Assembly: GCA_008933525.1 (NCBI GenBank)
Contig: WBUV01000039.1
Coordinates: forward strand, 1-13,621
Direction: 5' to 3'
DNA from: Bacteroidales bacterium
GTDB lineage: Bacteria > Bacteroidota > Bacteroidia > Bacteroidales > Tenuifilaceae
Length of the DNA: 13,621 bases
Both the position numbers and the translations under genes were made by a program. The notes under the pieces were generated by a model. That model did no database searches, was not told the origin of the DNA, and saw nothing but the letters and a program-made list of their open reading frames with translations. Positions 1 through 6,952 of the stretch are shown piece by piece. The number at the start of each line of letters is the position of its first letter. Within the stretch, counting starts at the first letter, position 1.

Positions 1-3
1 CAT
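1..3 (-). CDS. Possible start codon of a divergent gene (only one codon inside the window)
   Basis: Read on the minus strand, positions 3-1 are ATG. They are preceded by GGAGG (plus-strand CCTCC at 9-13) with a 5-nt spacer, a well-placed Shine-Dalgarno sequence. The 172 bp to the next gene would then be a divergent intergenic region. Nothing of the protein can be seen, so no function can be given, and the match could be chance because only the start codon and its ribosome site are inside the window. Confidence 0.35.
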
Positions 4-116
4 TCGAACCTCCATATATTATTAATGAAAAGATAATCAACAATATATCCTTTAACAATCTTTTAATATTGTTTAATCAAGTTTAACTATAAGTTGGTCA
101 AAACTTGCGAAACAAA

Positions 117-149
117 TTTGACTTTTGTACTGTTAAAGTTGTAAATTTA
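117..149 (+). promoter_or_regulatory. Candidate Bacteroidetes-type promoter for the 173-700 gene
   Basis: TTTG at 117-120 is followed, after 21 nt, by TAAATTTA at 142-149. This resembles the Bacteroidetes sigma-ABfr pattern TTTG / TAnnTTTG, with one mismatch in the last base of the -7 box. Transcription would begin near 155, about 18 nt upstream of the ATG. The surrounding DNA is very AT-rich, so chance matches are likely. Confidence 0.35.
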
Positions 150-172
150 ATAATAGAATAATTTGATTATCA

Positions 173-700
173 ATGAGTGAGTTATTCAATACATTACTAG
201 TTGAGTTGGGCGAGAGAATTGCTCAAAACACTAAGGCTATTATCGATAATCAAAAGGAAATTGAGTACATATTTTCCGATTCTGGTTTATTAAAAGGTGC
301 TGAGCGTGTTGCTGAACTTGTTGAGTCGAACAAACGATTACAGGTTGAGAACCGTGAGTATATAATGATTCAGCTTAGGTTACGTTCATTTTTAAGAAAT
401 ATGAATCAGTCCACATTGCTTAAGATTGAGGAAAGTAGTGGGTTTTGGATTGATGAGGCCACTGAACGTTTTTTACTATCAACAGGTAATGATTTTTTGA
501 AAAGCAGTAGCATAAATTCCAATGAGGCTGATAGCAATATTGAGGAATCTAAACACATTAATTATGGTATGGATTTTGACTTAAACGATTATAAGTTCAA
601 CAGCATTAGTATGCCAGCAAATTTAATAGAGCAGTATGCACAGGACGAAAAGTATGAATTATGCTCAATGCTTATAAGCGTATATAGTTCAAGAAATTAG
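173..700 (+). CDS. Hypothetical protein, 175 aa, helical N-terminal half
   Basis: I do not recognise this family. The N-terminal half (residues 1 to about 80) is predicted by eye to be strongly helical, with charged and heptad-like segments such as residues 10-30 and 45-75. The middle (about 105-140) is rich in Ser, Asn, Asp and Glu and looks disordered. The C-terminus is a short mixed segment ending in SSRN. There is no signal peptide, membrane segment or cysteine-based metal motif, so it is probably cytoplasmic. The ATG at 173 is the only sensible start and lies just after a candidate promoter. A terminator follows at 735, so the gene appears to be a single-gene unit. Coding quality is supported by a long uninterrupted frame without a competing frame. 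Confidence 0.65.
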   Translation: MSELFNTLLVELGERIAQNTKAIIDNQKEIEYIFSDSGLLKGAERVAELVESNKRLQVENREYIMIQLRLRSFLRNMNQSTLLKIEESSGFWIDEATERFLLSTGNDFLKSSSINSNEADSNIEESKHINYGMDFDLNDYKFNSISMPANLIEQYAQDEKYELCSMLISVYSSRN

Positions 701-734
701 GTTTTGGTTTAGGTTTACATAGGTTAGAGGGTTG

Positions 735-774
735 GCATCCGGGACTTCACAAGTGGTTCCGGATGTCTTTTTTT
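735..774 (+). terminator. Rho-independent terminator after the hypothetical gene
   Basis: GCATCCGGGA (735-744) pairs with TTCCGGATGT (757-766), allowing G·U pairs. A run of seven T at 768-774 follows. The 12-nt loop can itself fold partly (ACTT/AAGT). It separates the 173-700 gene from the DUF2520 gene. Confidence 0.75.
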
Positions 775-824
775 ACTTCGAATTAAAGCACTAACTTTAT
801 GCGAGTAATCAGATTTTCTATTTC

Positions 825-1601
825 GTGAGAAAAGTAATTTTTATAGGTGCAGGAAATGTTTCAACATCACTGGCTTCCGCTTTTAGTAATGCTGGTTGGA
901 GTATTGTTCAGGTTTATTCCAGAACTATTGATAGTGCCGCCACTCTGGCTAAATTATACAACTCAAATGCTATTAGTAATTTGTCTGAAATTGAAAGGTT
1001 TGCAGACCTCTACATTATCGCTGTTCCCGATTCTTCCATTTCTGAGATTATCGATTCAATTCCTATCGTCAACGGCGTTGTGGTACATACCAGCGGAAGT
1101 ACACCGCTATCAGTTTTGTCAACATTGAAATCAAAAGGTATTGGAGTTTTCTATCCTTTCCAAACCTTTTCGCGCAGTAGAATTGTCGATTTATGCAATG
1201 TTCCAATCTTTGTTGAAGCAGGCTCCGATGATGTTTTGAATTTTCTAACCGCTGTTGGCAAGGAACTAAGCCATAATGTAAGTTACTTGAATTCCGAAAA
1301 ACGATTATTATTGCATTTGAGCGGAGTTTTTGCAAGCAATTTTACCAATCATATTTTGGCTTTGACATACCGTTTAGCCACTGAGAATGGTATCGATTTT
1401 AAGGTTTTGCAACCTTTGGTGGAGGAAACAGTTGTAAAAGCGTTTACAACAAATCCAAAGGATGTTCAAACAGGTCCAGCTATCCGTAACGATATTGTAA
1501 CAATGGAGAAGCATTCAGCGGTTTTGGGCAATTTAGATGAGCAATTGCAAAGAATATACAATGAATTATCTTTGAGCATTCAAAAATTGGGTAAGCTATA
1601 A
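825..1601 (+). CDS. Rossmann-like / DUF2520 domain predicted oxidoreductase
   Basis: This 258-aa protein has an N-terminal Rossmann dinucleotide-binding domain (IGAGNVS, residues 7-13, after a short beta strand). A second half matches the DUF2520 domain: HTSGS at 88-92, YPFQTF at 110-115, a helix with SGVFASNFTNH at 166-176 and GPAIRND at 217-223. The fold resembles 6-phosphogluconate and ketopantoate reductase-type dehydrogenases, so NAD(P)-dependent reduction of an unknown substrate is likely, but no substrate is established for the family as far as I know. The start is GTG at 825; the only nearby upstream ATG (799) is in another frame with an early stop. It precedes the HAD-UbiA-Maf genes, an order I recall from Bacteroidales, but a 250-bp spacer separates it from them here. 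Confidence 0.85.
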   Translation: MRKVIFIGAGNVSTSLASAFSNAGWSIVQVYSRTIDSAATLAKLYNSNAISNLSEIERFADLYIIAVPDSSISEIIDSIPIVNGVVVHTSGSTPLSVLSTLKSKGIGVFYPFQTFSRSRIVDLCNVPIFVEAGSDDVLNFLTAVGKELSHNVSYLNSEKRLLLHLSGVFASNFTNHILALTYRLATENGIDFKVLQPLVEETVVKAFTTNPKDVQTGPAIRNDIVTMEKHSAVLGNLDEQLQRIYNELSLSIQKLGKL

Positions 1602-1635
1602 AGTTTTGTTTTTAGTTTTTTTTGTGCGTTAGGCT

Positions 1636-1757
1636 GGCAAAACAGCGAGCAAGCAGAGCGAGAATAATGCAAGACTTAAAATTACGCAAAAGGGGCTTGC
1701 CTAATTTTTGCAGTAATTTTTGGATTGCATTAGAGCGGGAGGAAGCATAGTTTTGCC
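1636..1757. repeat. Nested inverted-repeat element in a non-coding spacer
   Basis: The spacer 1602-1851 holds three nested pairs of complementary arms. The outer pair is GGCAAAAC (1636-1643) with GTTTTGCC (1750-1757). The middle pair is AATGCAA (1666-1672) with TTGCATT (1725-1731). The inner pair is AAAATTACGCAAAA (1678-1691) with TTTTGCaGTAATTTT (1706-1720, one bulged A). Together they can fold into one long imperfect stem. I see no open reading frame of note. It could be a small palindromic mobile repeat, a structured leader or the remnant of a larger element; I cannot tell which from one copy. Confidence 0.55.
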
Positions 1758-1768
1758 TAGATTTTTTG

Positions 1769-1796
1769 CTTACTTTTTCATCATGGAAAAAGTAAG
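1769..1796. repeat. Perfect 11-bp hairpin CTTACTTTTTC / GAAAAAGTAAG
   Basis: Arms at 1769-1779 and 1786-1796 are perfectly complementary around a 6-nt loop, directly after the nested inverted repeat. No T-run follows the hairpin on the + strand and the stem is AT-rich, so it is not a typical terminator. It could be part of the same repeat element or a structure in the leader of the downstream operon. Confidence 0.5.
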
Positions 1797-1851
1797 GTTG
1801 ATAGTAAAAGTAATGGAATGATTATTAGGGTTATTAATATTTTTCTTGTCA

Positions 1852-2376
1852 ATGAAAAAGAACTTTAAAGAACTACTCGCCGATGTAAAGGCCTTTGTTT
1901 TTGATGTCGACGGTGTTTTTACCGATGGCACTGTAATTCTCCATCCTTCAGGCGAACTTTTACGCACATCCAACACCCGCGATGGATATGCGGTTCACGT
2001 TGCTGTTGAGCGTGGATTCCCAATTGCCATTATTTCTGGCGGAAAGTCCGAAGCTGTAAGGCAGCGTTTCAAAGGTTTAGGCGTTACCGATATATATTTA
2101 GGCGCAACCGATAAGGTTGACGCTTTGGAGGATTTTAGGTTCAAGTATGGAATTGAACTTTCTCAGATTTTATATATGGGCGACGATTTACCCGACTATG
2201 AGGTGTTGCAAAAAGTTGGAATTCCAACCTGTCCGCTCGATGCAGCTCCCGAAATTAAACAGATTTCGGCCTACATTTCATCCTATGCCGGAGGTAAGGG
2301 TTGTGTTCGCGATGTAATTGAGCAGGTACTCCGATTAAACGGAAAGTGGGGACCATCGTCTAACGGTTTACAGTAG
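1852..2376 (+). CDS. kdsC: KdsC-family HAD phosphatase (3-deoxy-D-manno-octulosonate 8-phosphate phosphatase-like)
   Basis: The 174-aa protein is a capless C0-type HAD hydrolase. Motif I is DVDGVFTDG (18-26) with nucleophile D18 and acid/base D20. Motif II is the ISGG region (61-64), a motif III lysine lies at K88 in TDK, and motif IV is GDDLPD (110-115). The GGKGCVRDVIE segment (147-157) is typical of KdsC, where the glycine-rich tail closes the active site of the tetramer. KdsC dephosphorylates KDO-8-phosphate in lipopolysaccharide synthesis; a related sugar-phosphate substrate is possible. I chose ATG 1852 over an in-frame TTG at 1846 because ATG is much more usual here. UbiA follows 16 bp after the stop, suggesting one transcript. 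There is no KDO-8-P synthase in the window. Confidence 0.85.
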   Translation: MKKNFKELLADVKAFVFDVDGVFTDGTVILHPSGELLRTSNTRDGYAVHVAVERGFPIAIISGGKSEAVRQRFKGLGVTDIYLGATDKVDALEDFRFKYGIELSQILYMGDDLPDYEVLQKVGIPTCPLDAAPEIKQISAYISSYAGGKGCVRDVIEQVLRLNGKWGPSSNGLQ

Positions 2377-2392
2377 TTAACCCAAATTGGTT

Positions 2393-3349
2393 ATGGAAAT
2401 ACTTCGATTGGTAAGGTACAAGAATTTGCTGATAGTTGCAGCAACAATGATTCTTGTCCGATATTTTATTATGCAACCCATTCTTCAAGCTTTTGGTTTT
2501 GAGTTGCAGTTGGGGTTATTGTACTTTGTAATGCTGGTGCTAGCAACGGTATTCATTACTGCTGCAGGGTATGTAATAAACGATTATTTCGATACTCGAA
2601 CCGATTTGGTCAACCGTCCGCAAACAGTTGTGGTTGGTAAATCGGTTAGTCGCCGAATGGCTATTGCTATTCATATGGTTCTTAGCGTACTGGGTATTTT
2701 TTTGGGATTGCTTGTTGCTATTAAAATTGGGCGACCAATTTTTTCTTTACTTTTTGTTCTAGCAACTGGCGTGCTTTGGTTTTACTCAACTACCTACAAG
2801 CGTCAGTTAATTATCGGAAATCTTGTTGTTGCTACGCTTACAGGGATTGTTCCTTTAATTCCGTTGATTTTCGAGTACCCATTATTTGAAACATACTGGG
2901 AGGTCATTGCAATTTATCAGCTTAAACTTCACGTAATGGTTTACTGGGTTGGTGGTTATGCACTATTTGCTTTCCTTTTGACCTTTGTTCGTGAAATTAT
3001 TAAGGATATTGAAGATTTTGAGGGCGATACAGTGTATGGTCGTAATACTATTCCCGTGCATTTTGGAATAAAGGCATCAAAAATTATTGCATCATCGCTT
3101 TTAATGGTAACTCTTATTGTGTTGATTTTCCTATTTGCTGGCTATATGAGGTTTTTACCATCGGGCAAATTCGATTACTACACCTTTATATATCTTATTG
3201 TTTTTATATTGCTACCAATATTCGTGCTTTTTATGATGTTGCTTTTGGCACAAAATAAAGCCGATTACCATAAAGCAAGTCGTTTGAATAAGATTATAAT
3301 GCTTTTTGGATTGCTCTATACTTTTGTTTTTCGTTGGTTGATACTTTAA
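2393..3349 (+). CDS. UbiA-family membrane prenyltransferase
   Basis: This 318-aa integral membrane protein has roughly eight to nine hydrophobic segments and both aspartate-rich motifs of the UbiA superfamily. The first is NDYFDTRTD (63-71); the second is DIEDFEGD (205-212). These bind Mg2+ and the prenyl diphosphate. The enzyme should transfer a prenyl chain to an aromatic or glycerol-phosphate acceptor in the inner membrane. Bacteroidetes homologues are often labelled geranylgeranylglycerol-phosphate geranylgeranyltransferase-like, but the acceptor cannot be read from the sequence. The longer region between helices near 165-185 could help define it. I prefer ATG 2393 to the in-frame TTG 2387. 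The Maf gene starts 4 nt after its stop, so the two are translationally close. Confidence 0.88.
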   Translation: MEILRLVRYKNLLIVAATMILVRYFIMQPILQAFGFELQLGLLYFVMLVLATVFITAAGYVINDYFDTRTDLVNRPQTVVVGKSVSRRMAIAIHMVLSVLGIFLGLLVAIKIGRPIFSLLFVLATGVLWFYSTTYKRQLIIGNLVVATLTGIVPLIPLIFEYPLFETYWEVIAIYQLKLHVMVYWVGGYALFAFLLTFVREIIKDIEDFEGDTVYGRNTIPVHFGIKASKIIASSLLMVTLIVLIFLFAGYMRFLPSGKFDYYTFIYLIVFILLPIFVLFMMLLLAQNKADYHKASRLNKIIMLFGLLYTFVFRWLIL

Positions 3350-3353
3350 GTTG

Positions 3354-3956
3354 ATGTTATTACACAATATAATAAAAGGTAAAAGTTTAATACTCGCATC
3401 CAACTCTCCTCGTAGGCAGCAATTGCTTAAGGGGCTTGATGTTGATTTTGAGATTTGGTCCACCAATCACGAGGATGAATCCTATCCCAATGATTTACCC
3501 GTTGAGCAGGTTCCTACTTACTTGGCCAAGCATAAAGCATCGTTCTTTACCGAACGTTTAAGTAACGACACAATCCTTATTACTTGCGATACCGTTGTGG
3601 TTTGCAATGGTAAGGTGTTGGGAAAACCTGTAGATTTAGCCGATGCAGTTGCAATATTAAAGCAACTTTCGGGAAATAGGCATACTGTAATAACTGGTGT
3701 TTGCTTGTCAACTGCGAACAAATCAAGCTGTTTCAGCTCCTTTACCGATGTGTATTTTAGACATTTAACGGATGAGGAGATAGAGTACTATATTGAACGT
3801 TATAAGCCTTACGACAAGGCTGGGGCCTATGGTATTCAGGAGTGGATTGGATATGTTGCCATTGAGCGCATTGAGGGTTCTTACTTTAATGTAATGGGGT
3901 TGCCTGTTCAAAAATTGCATAATGAGTTACTCAACTTTATAAATAATAATCAATAA
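3354..3956 (+). CDS. maf: Maf family nucleoside triphosphate pyrophosphatase
   Basis: At 200 aa this is normal Maf length. The N-terminal LASNSPRRQQLL (14-25) is the Maf signature phosphate-binding motif. CDTVV (78-82), LGKP (89-92), QLSGNRHTVITGV (104-116) and YDKAGAYGIQ (153-162) are the other conserved blocks, including D79, K91 and the catalytic-region lysine K155. The family hydrolyses (d)NTPs such as dTTP and UTP, or modified pyrimidines, to monophosphates in the cytoplasm, and has been tied to house-cleaning and septum control. Which substrate this member prefers cannot be settled by eye. The start is ATG 3354; an adjacent in-frame TTG at 3351 is less likely. It lies tightly between ubiA-like and the peptidase gene (5-bp gap). 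Confidence 0.93.
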   Translation: MLLHNIIKGKSLILASNSPRRQQLLKGLDVDFEIWSTNHEDESYPNDLPVEQVPTYLAKHKASFFTERLSNDTILITCDTVVVCNGKVLGKPVDLADAVAILKQLSGNRHTVITGVCLSTANKSSCFSSFTDVYFRHLTDEEIEYYIERYKPYDKAGAYGIQEWIGYVAIERIEGSYFNVMGLPVQKLHNELLNFINNNQ

Positions 3957-3961
3957 TATAT

Positions 3962-6127
3962 ATGATGAGAAAAATTGCAATAACAATTCTGCTTTCGGTA
4001 TTTGTTGTATTTAACAACATTGCCGATGAGGGTATGTGGTTGCCAATGCTAGTTGGCAAAAACATAAACGAGATGCAAAAGATGGGCTTCAAATTAACGG
4101 CTGATGATATTTACAGCGTTAACCAATCCAGCCTTAAGGATGCCATTGTGCAGTTCGGTGGAGGTTGTACCGCAGAGTTAATCTCAGCTGAGGGCTTGAT
4201 AATTACAAATCACCACTGTGGATTTTCAAGAATTCAGGCACATTCGTCTGTTGAGCACGATTACCTATCCAATGGTTTTTGGGCCATGAGCAAACAGGAG
4301 GAACTTCCAAATCCTGGGCTTACTGTTCGTTTTTTGGTGCGTATGGAGGATGTTTCGGCTCAGGTTCTAATGGGAGTTACAAAAGAGATGACAGAGGCTG
4401 AACGTCGTAAAACTATTTCTGCTAGCATTAAGGAAATTTCAACAAAAGTAGAAGCCGAGGGAGTTGGATATGTGGCAGTTATTCGTCCAATGTACTATGG
4501 TAATGAGTTTTACCTTTTCCTTTACGAGGAGTTTAGCGATGTTCGCTTAGTTGGTGCTCCACCTGAGTCAATTGGCAAGTTTGGTGGCGATACCGATAAC
4601 TGGGTTTGGCCACGTCATACTGGCGATTTTTCGCTTTTCCGTATCTATGCCAATAAGGATAACAAGCCAGCGGCTTATTCGCCAGAGAACTTACCCTACA
4701 AACCTAAACGTTATCTGCCTATCTCTATGAAAGGCATAAAGGAGGACGATTTTACATTGGTTTACGGTTTTCCTGGTCGTACCCAACAGTTCCTTACTTC
4801 GCATGCTGTTGAGTTATTGGTTAATCAAACCAATCCCCATAGAATTAATTTAAGGAATACACGCCTATCAATCTTCAGCCACTATATGGATGCCAACGAT
4901 ACAATCCGTATTCAGTACGCTAGTAAACATGCAACCGTTGCCAATGCATGGAAGAAATGGATAGGGGAGACCATTGGATTGCGCAGGCTCGATGCTGTTT
5001 CTAAAAAGCGTGAGTTGGAGAATATGTTTACCGCTTGGACAAGCAAATCTCCCGAATTACAAAAACAGTATGGAAGTTTATTGCCTACATTTAAGAGGCT
5101 TTACGATGAGTTAACTCCCCTTTCTTTGATTTCCGATTACCGTTCGGAGGCAGTGTATGCCGTTGAACTTGTAAATTTCGCATCGCGTTTCGATAGAGTT
5201 ATTGCCGAGGCTGTTAAGCCCCAGCGCGATGTTGAGAAGTTTGAGAATGCTAAGAATAACCTTGTTCGGTATGCGCGGGGCTTCTATAAAGATTTTGAAG
5301 TGAATGTTGATGTTGAGGTTTTTGCAGCAATGATGAAATCCTATTACGAGCAGGTTCCATCTAATTACCATCCTGCATTTTTGAGCAAACTTTACCAAAA
5401 TTATCAAGGAAATTGGATGCAAATGGCTGGCAACCTTTACAGTCAGACCATATTCTCCGACAGCATTAGGGTATTTACCCTTCTAAATGAGATTGACAGT
5501 GTTAACGCTCGCCATTTTCAGTCCGATAATATTTATAATGTATATGCACAATTTGAGTTGCTATATAAAGATAAGGTTGAGGCTCGTTTAACTGAAATAA
5601 ACGATAGTTTGGATATTCTTTACAGAACTTTTGTTGATGGATTGATGAAGATGCAACCCGACAAGCGTTTCTTCCCCGATGCTAACTCTACCTTACGCTT
5701 TACTTACGGTAAAGTTCAAGGGTTTGAGCCAAAGGATGGTGTAGTTTACAACTACTACACAACCATTGATGGTATTATTGAGAAATCAACCCAAACTAAC
5801 GTGCCCGACTATGTTCCACCTAAAAAATTAATTGAACTTTACGAGAAGAAGGATTTTGGACAGTATGCAGTTAATGGAACCGTTCCAGTTGCATTTATTG
5901 GAACCAACCATACAACAGGGGGCAATTCGGGAAGCCCTGTAATTGATTCCAATGGCTACTTAATTGGCATTAACTTCGACCGTTGCTGGGAAAGCACAAT
6001 GAGCGATGTTATGTTCGACCCCAATTACTGTCGCAACATTGCCCTTGATATTCGATATACACTATTTGTTATTGATAAGTTCGCTGGTGCAGGACATTTG
6101 TTAAAGGAGATGAACATAGTTTACTAG
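3962..6127 (+). CDS. dpp11: Secreted S46 family dipeptidyl-peptidase, DPP11 type (Asp/Glu-specific)
   Basis: This 721-aa serine exopeptidase begins with a signal peptide (residues 1 to about 21, likely cut after NNIA before DEGMW), so it acts in the periplasm. Catalytic elements are visible: the histidine in NHHCGF (H85), the aspartate in GGDTDNW (D210 or D212) and the serine in GGNSGSP (S656). S46 enzymes remove dipeptides from peptide N-termini, supplying amino acids to asaccharolytic or peptide-using Bacteroidetes. Eighteen residues after the catalytic serine, in NFDRCWE, lies R674. In Porphyromonas DPP11 the equivalent Arg673 sets specificity for acidic P1 residues, while DPP7 has Gly there, so I assign DPP11. 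The start is ATG 3962 (a second ATG follows immediately). A terminator follows at 6160. Confidence 0.92.
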   Translation: MMRKIAITILLSVFVVFNNIADEGMWLPMLVGKNINEMQKMGFKLTADDIYSVNQSSLKDAIVQFGGGCTAELISAEGLIITNHHCGFSRIQAHSSVEHDYLSNGFWAMSKQEELPNPGLTVRFLVRMEDVSAQVLMGVTKEMTEAERRKTISASIKEISTKVEAEGVGYVAVIRPMYYGNEFYLFLYEEFSDVRLVGAPPESIGKFGGDTDNWVWPRHTGDFSLFRIYANKDNKPAAYSPENLPYKPKRYLPISMKGIKEDDFTLVYGFPGRTQQFLTSHAVELLVNQTNPHRINLRNTRLSIFSHYMDANDTIRIQYASKHATVANAWKKWIGETIGLRRLDAVSKKRELENMFTAWTSKSPELQKQYGSLLPTFKRLYDELTPLSLISDYRSEAVYAVELVNFASRFDRVIAEAVKPQRDVEKFENAKNNLVRYARGFYKDFEVNVDVEVFAAMMKSYYEQVPSNYHPAFLSKLYQNYQGNWMQMAGNLYSQTIFSDSIRVFTLLNEIDSVNARHFQSDNIYNVYAQFELLYKDKVEARLTEINDSLDILYRTFVDGLMKMQPDKRFFPDANSTLRFTYGKVQGFEPKDGVVYNYYTTIDGIIEKSTQTNVPDYVPPKKLIELYEKKDFGQYAVNGTVPVAFIGTNHTTGGNSGSPVIDSNGYLIGINFDRCWESTMSDVMFDPNYCRNIALDIRYTLFVIDKFAGAGHLLKEMNIVY

Positions 6128-6159
6128 TTGATTATTAATTTATTAATCATTCTTGCGAG

Positions 6160-6186
6160 GCCCGACTGATAAAGTCGGGCTTTTTC
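6160..6186 (+). terminator. Rho-independent terminator after dpp11
   Basis: GCCCGACT (6160-6167) and AGTCGGGC (6173-6180) form a perfect 8-bp GC-rich stem with a GATAA loop, followed directly by TTTTT. It ends the kdsC-like to dpp11 transcript and insulates the hydrogenase genes. Confidence 0.92.
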
Positions 6187-6336
6187 TTTAAAGTCCATGT
6201 TTGCCAAATTTAGCTATTGTAAATATCAATAATACAGTATTTTATAATTCGTTTTTTAATCTGCTTACAGTTGATAATTAAAATTGCTTTGAATGTTTCT
6301 AAATTGAAGTTTTAGTGTCCGAATGCTAATAAAAAC

Positions 6337-6356
6337 TGACAAAAATCACTTTGTCA
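6337..6356. promoter_or_regulatory. Palindrome TGACAAA-N6-TTTGTCA upstream of hydC
   Basis: Perfect 7-bp arms at 6337-6343 and 6350-6356 flank a 6-bp spacer, the geometry of a dimeric regulator site. The right arm contains TTTG (6350-6353), which could serve as a -33 box. It lies 58 bp upstream of the TGTTA-N6-TAACA pair and has a different half-site. The remaining sequence from 6189 to 6336 is AT-rich and shows no gene that I can support. Confidence 0.4.
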
Positions 6357-6379
6357 ATTCAAACTTGTTATTATATTTA
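6350..6379 (+). promoter_or_regulatory. Candidate hydCBA promoter
   Basis: TTTG at 6350-6353 and TATATTTA at 6372-6379 (18-nt gap) resemble the Bacteroidetes -33/-7 elements, with one mismatch in the last base of the -7 box. The start of transcription would be near 6386, leaving a leader of about 87 nt that contains both TGTTA-N6-TAACA palindromes. Other weak matches exist nearby, such as 6408-6415, so the exact promoter is uncertain. Confidence 0.3.
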
Positions 6380-6413
6380 TGCAAGTAAATCAGTTTGTTA
6401 CAAAAAATTGATT

Positions 6414-6429
6414 TGTTAATAAAATAACA
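6414..6429. promoter_or_regulatory. Operator-like palindrome TGTTA-N6-TAACA, copy 1
   Basis: TGTTA ATAAAA TAACA. With flanks it reads TTGTTAATAAAATAACAG (6413-6430), matching the copy upstream of the 10208 gene at 17 of 18 positions. It resembles the Rex consensus TTGTTAA-N4-TTAACAA and also the TGTGA-N6-TCACA layout of CRP/FNR proteins. A further TGTTA half-site lies at 6396-6400. Confidence 0.6.
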
Positions 6430-6430
6430 G

Positions 6431-6446
6431 TGTTACAAAAATAACA
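6431..6446. promoter_or_regulatory. Operator-like palindrome TGTTA-N6-TAACA, copy 2
   Basis: TGTTA CAAAAA TAACA follows copy 1 after a single G, so the centres are 17 bp apart. It ends 26 bp before the hydC start codon. Bound protein here would cover the leader, fitting repression. Confidence 0.6.
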
Positions 6447-6472
6447 AAAGTCGTTTTTTAAAAAAATTAATT

Positions 6473-6937
6473 ATGACGGAGACTAAAGAACTAGTAAAGA
6501 AACTTGCTGACAAGTATGGCAGGGCTAGAGAGAGTTTAATGCCAATTCTTCAGGGTGTAATTGAGGAGGAACGCTTTGTTTCAAGCGAAGCTATGACTGA
6601 GATAGCTCGCGAACTCGATATTGCTTCTGCAGAGGTGTACGGAACCGCAACGTTCTATTCTTTCTTGGATACGCAACCCCGAGGCAAGTATGTTATAAGG
6701 GTTTGTAAAACCATTACTTGCGATATGCACGGCAAGAAAAAGGTTATTGAGAAGATTGAGGATTTGCTTAAGATTAAATTAGGGGAAACCACTCAGGACA
6801 AAAAATTTACTTTGCTGACAACAAACTGCTTGGGTTGGTGTCATCAAGGCCCAGTGATGTTGATAAACTCAACACCTTATCCTAGTCTCGACGAGAATAA
6901 GGTTACTGAAATTATTATGGACTATATGAGCAAATAG
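6473..6937 (+). CDS. hydC: [FeFe]-hydrogenase subunit HydC (NuoE-like, thioredoxin-fold [2Fe-2S])
   Basis: This 154-aa protein matches the 24-kDa NuoE/HydC family: a helical N-terminal domain (about 1-65), then a thioredoxin-like ferredoxin domain. The four [2Fe-2S] cysteines are C78 and C83 (VCKTITC) and C119 and C123 (NCLGWC). The family passes electrons between the flavin subunit and the rest of the complex. It is the first gene of hydC-hydB-hydA, the usual order for trimeric NAD-linked hydrogenases; hydB's ATG follows 15 nt after its stop. The two TGTTA-N6-TAACA palindromes upstream suggest redox control. Confusion with a complex I NuoE or a formate dehydrogenase subunit is unlikely given the HydA gene in the same operon. 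Confidence 0.95.
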   Translation: MTETKELVKKLADKYGRARESLMPILQGVIEEERFVSSEAMTEIARELDIASAEVYGTATFYSFLDTQPRGKYVIRVCKTITCDMHGKKKVIEKIEDLLKIKLGETTQDKKFTLLTTNCLGWCHQGPVMLINSTPYPSLDENKVTEIIMDYMSK

Positions 6938-6938
6938 T

Positions 6939-6945
6939 AAGGAGG
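6939..6945 (+). promoter_or_regulatory. Strong Shine-Dalgarno site that sets the hydB start
   Basis: AAGGAGG ends 7 nt before ATG 6953 but only 1 nt before an in-frame TTG at 6947. The spacing therefore favours ATG 6953. Such a strong ribosome site is uncommon in Bacteroidetes. Confidence 0.8.
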
Positions 6946-6952
6946 TTTGAAA

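Noticed and set aside
69..86. GTTTAA direct repeats in the first intergenic region
   Set aside because: Short AT-rich repeats in AT-rich DNA, without symmetry or a third copy.
131..146. TGTTA followed by N6 and TAAAT in the promoter of the 173-700 gene as a fifth operator
   Set aside because: Only the left half-site matches; the right half differs from TAACA at two positions, and the gene has no evident redox link.
5111..5422. Minus-strand open frame of 103 codons inside dpp11
   Set aside because: It lies wholly within a well-supported gene, has no promoter or ribosome site, and its translation resembles no protein I know.
3962..6127. Naming the peptidase DPP7
   Set aside because: DPP7 has Gly at the S1 position where this protein has Arg674, so DPP11 is the better call.
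1846..6952. In-frame TTG starts a few nt upstream of ATG for the kdsC-like (1846), UbiA (2387), Maf (3351) and hydB (6947) genes
   Set aside because: An ATG follows within one or two codons in each case, and for hydB the Shine-Dalgarno spacing fits only the ATG. The added residues match nothing conserved.
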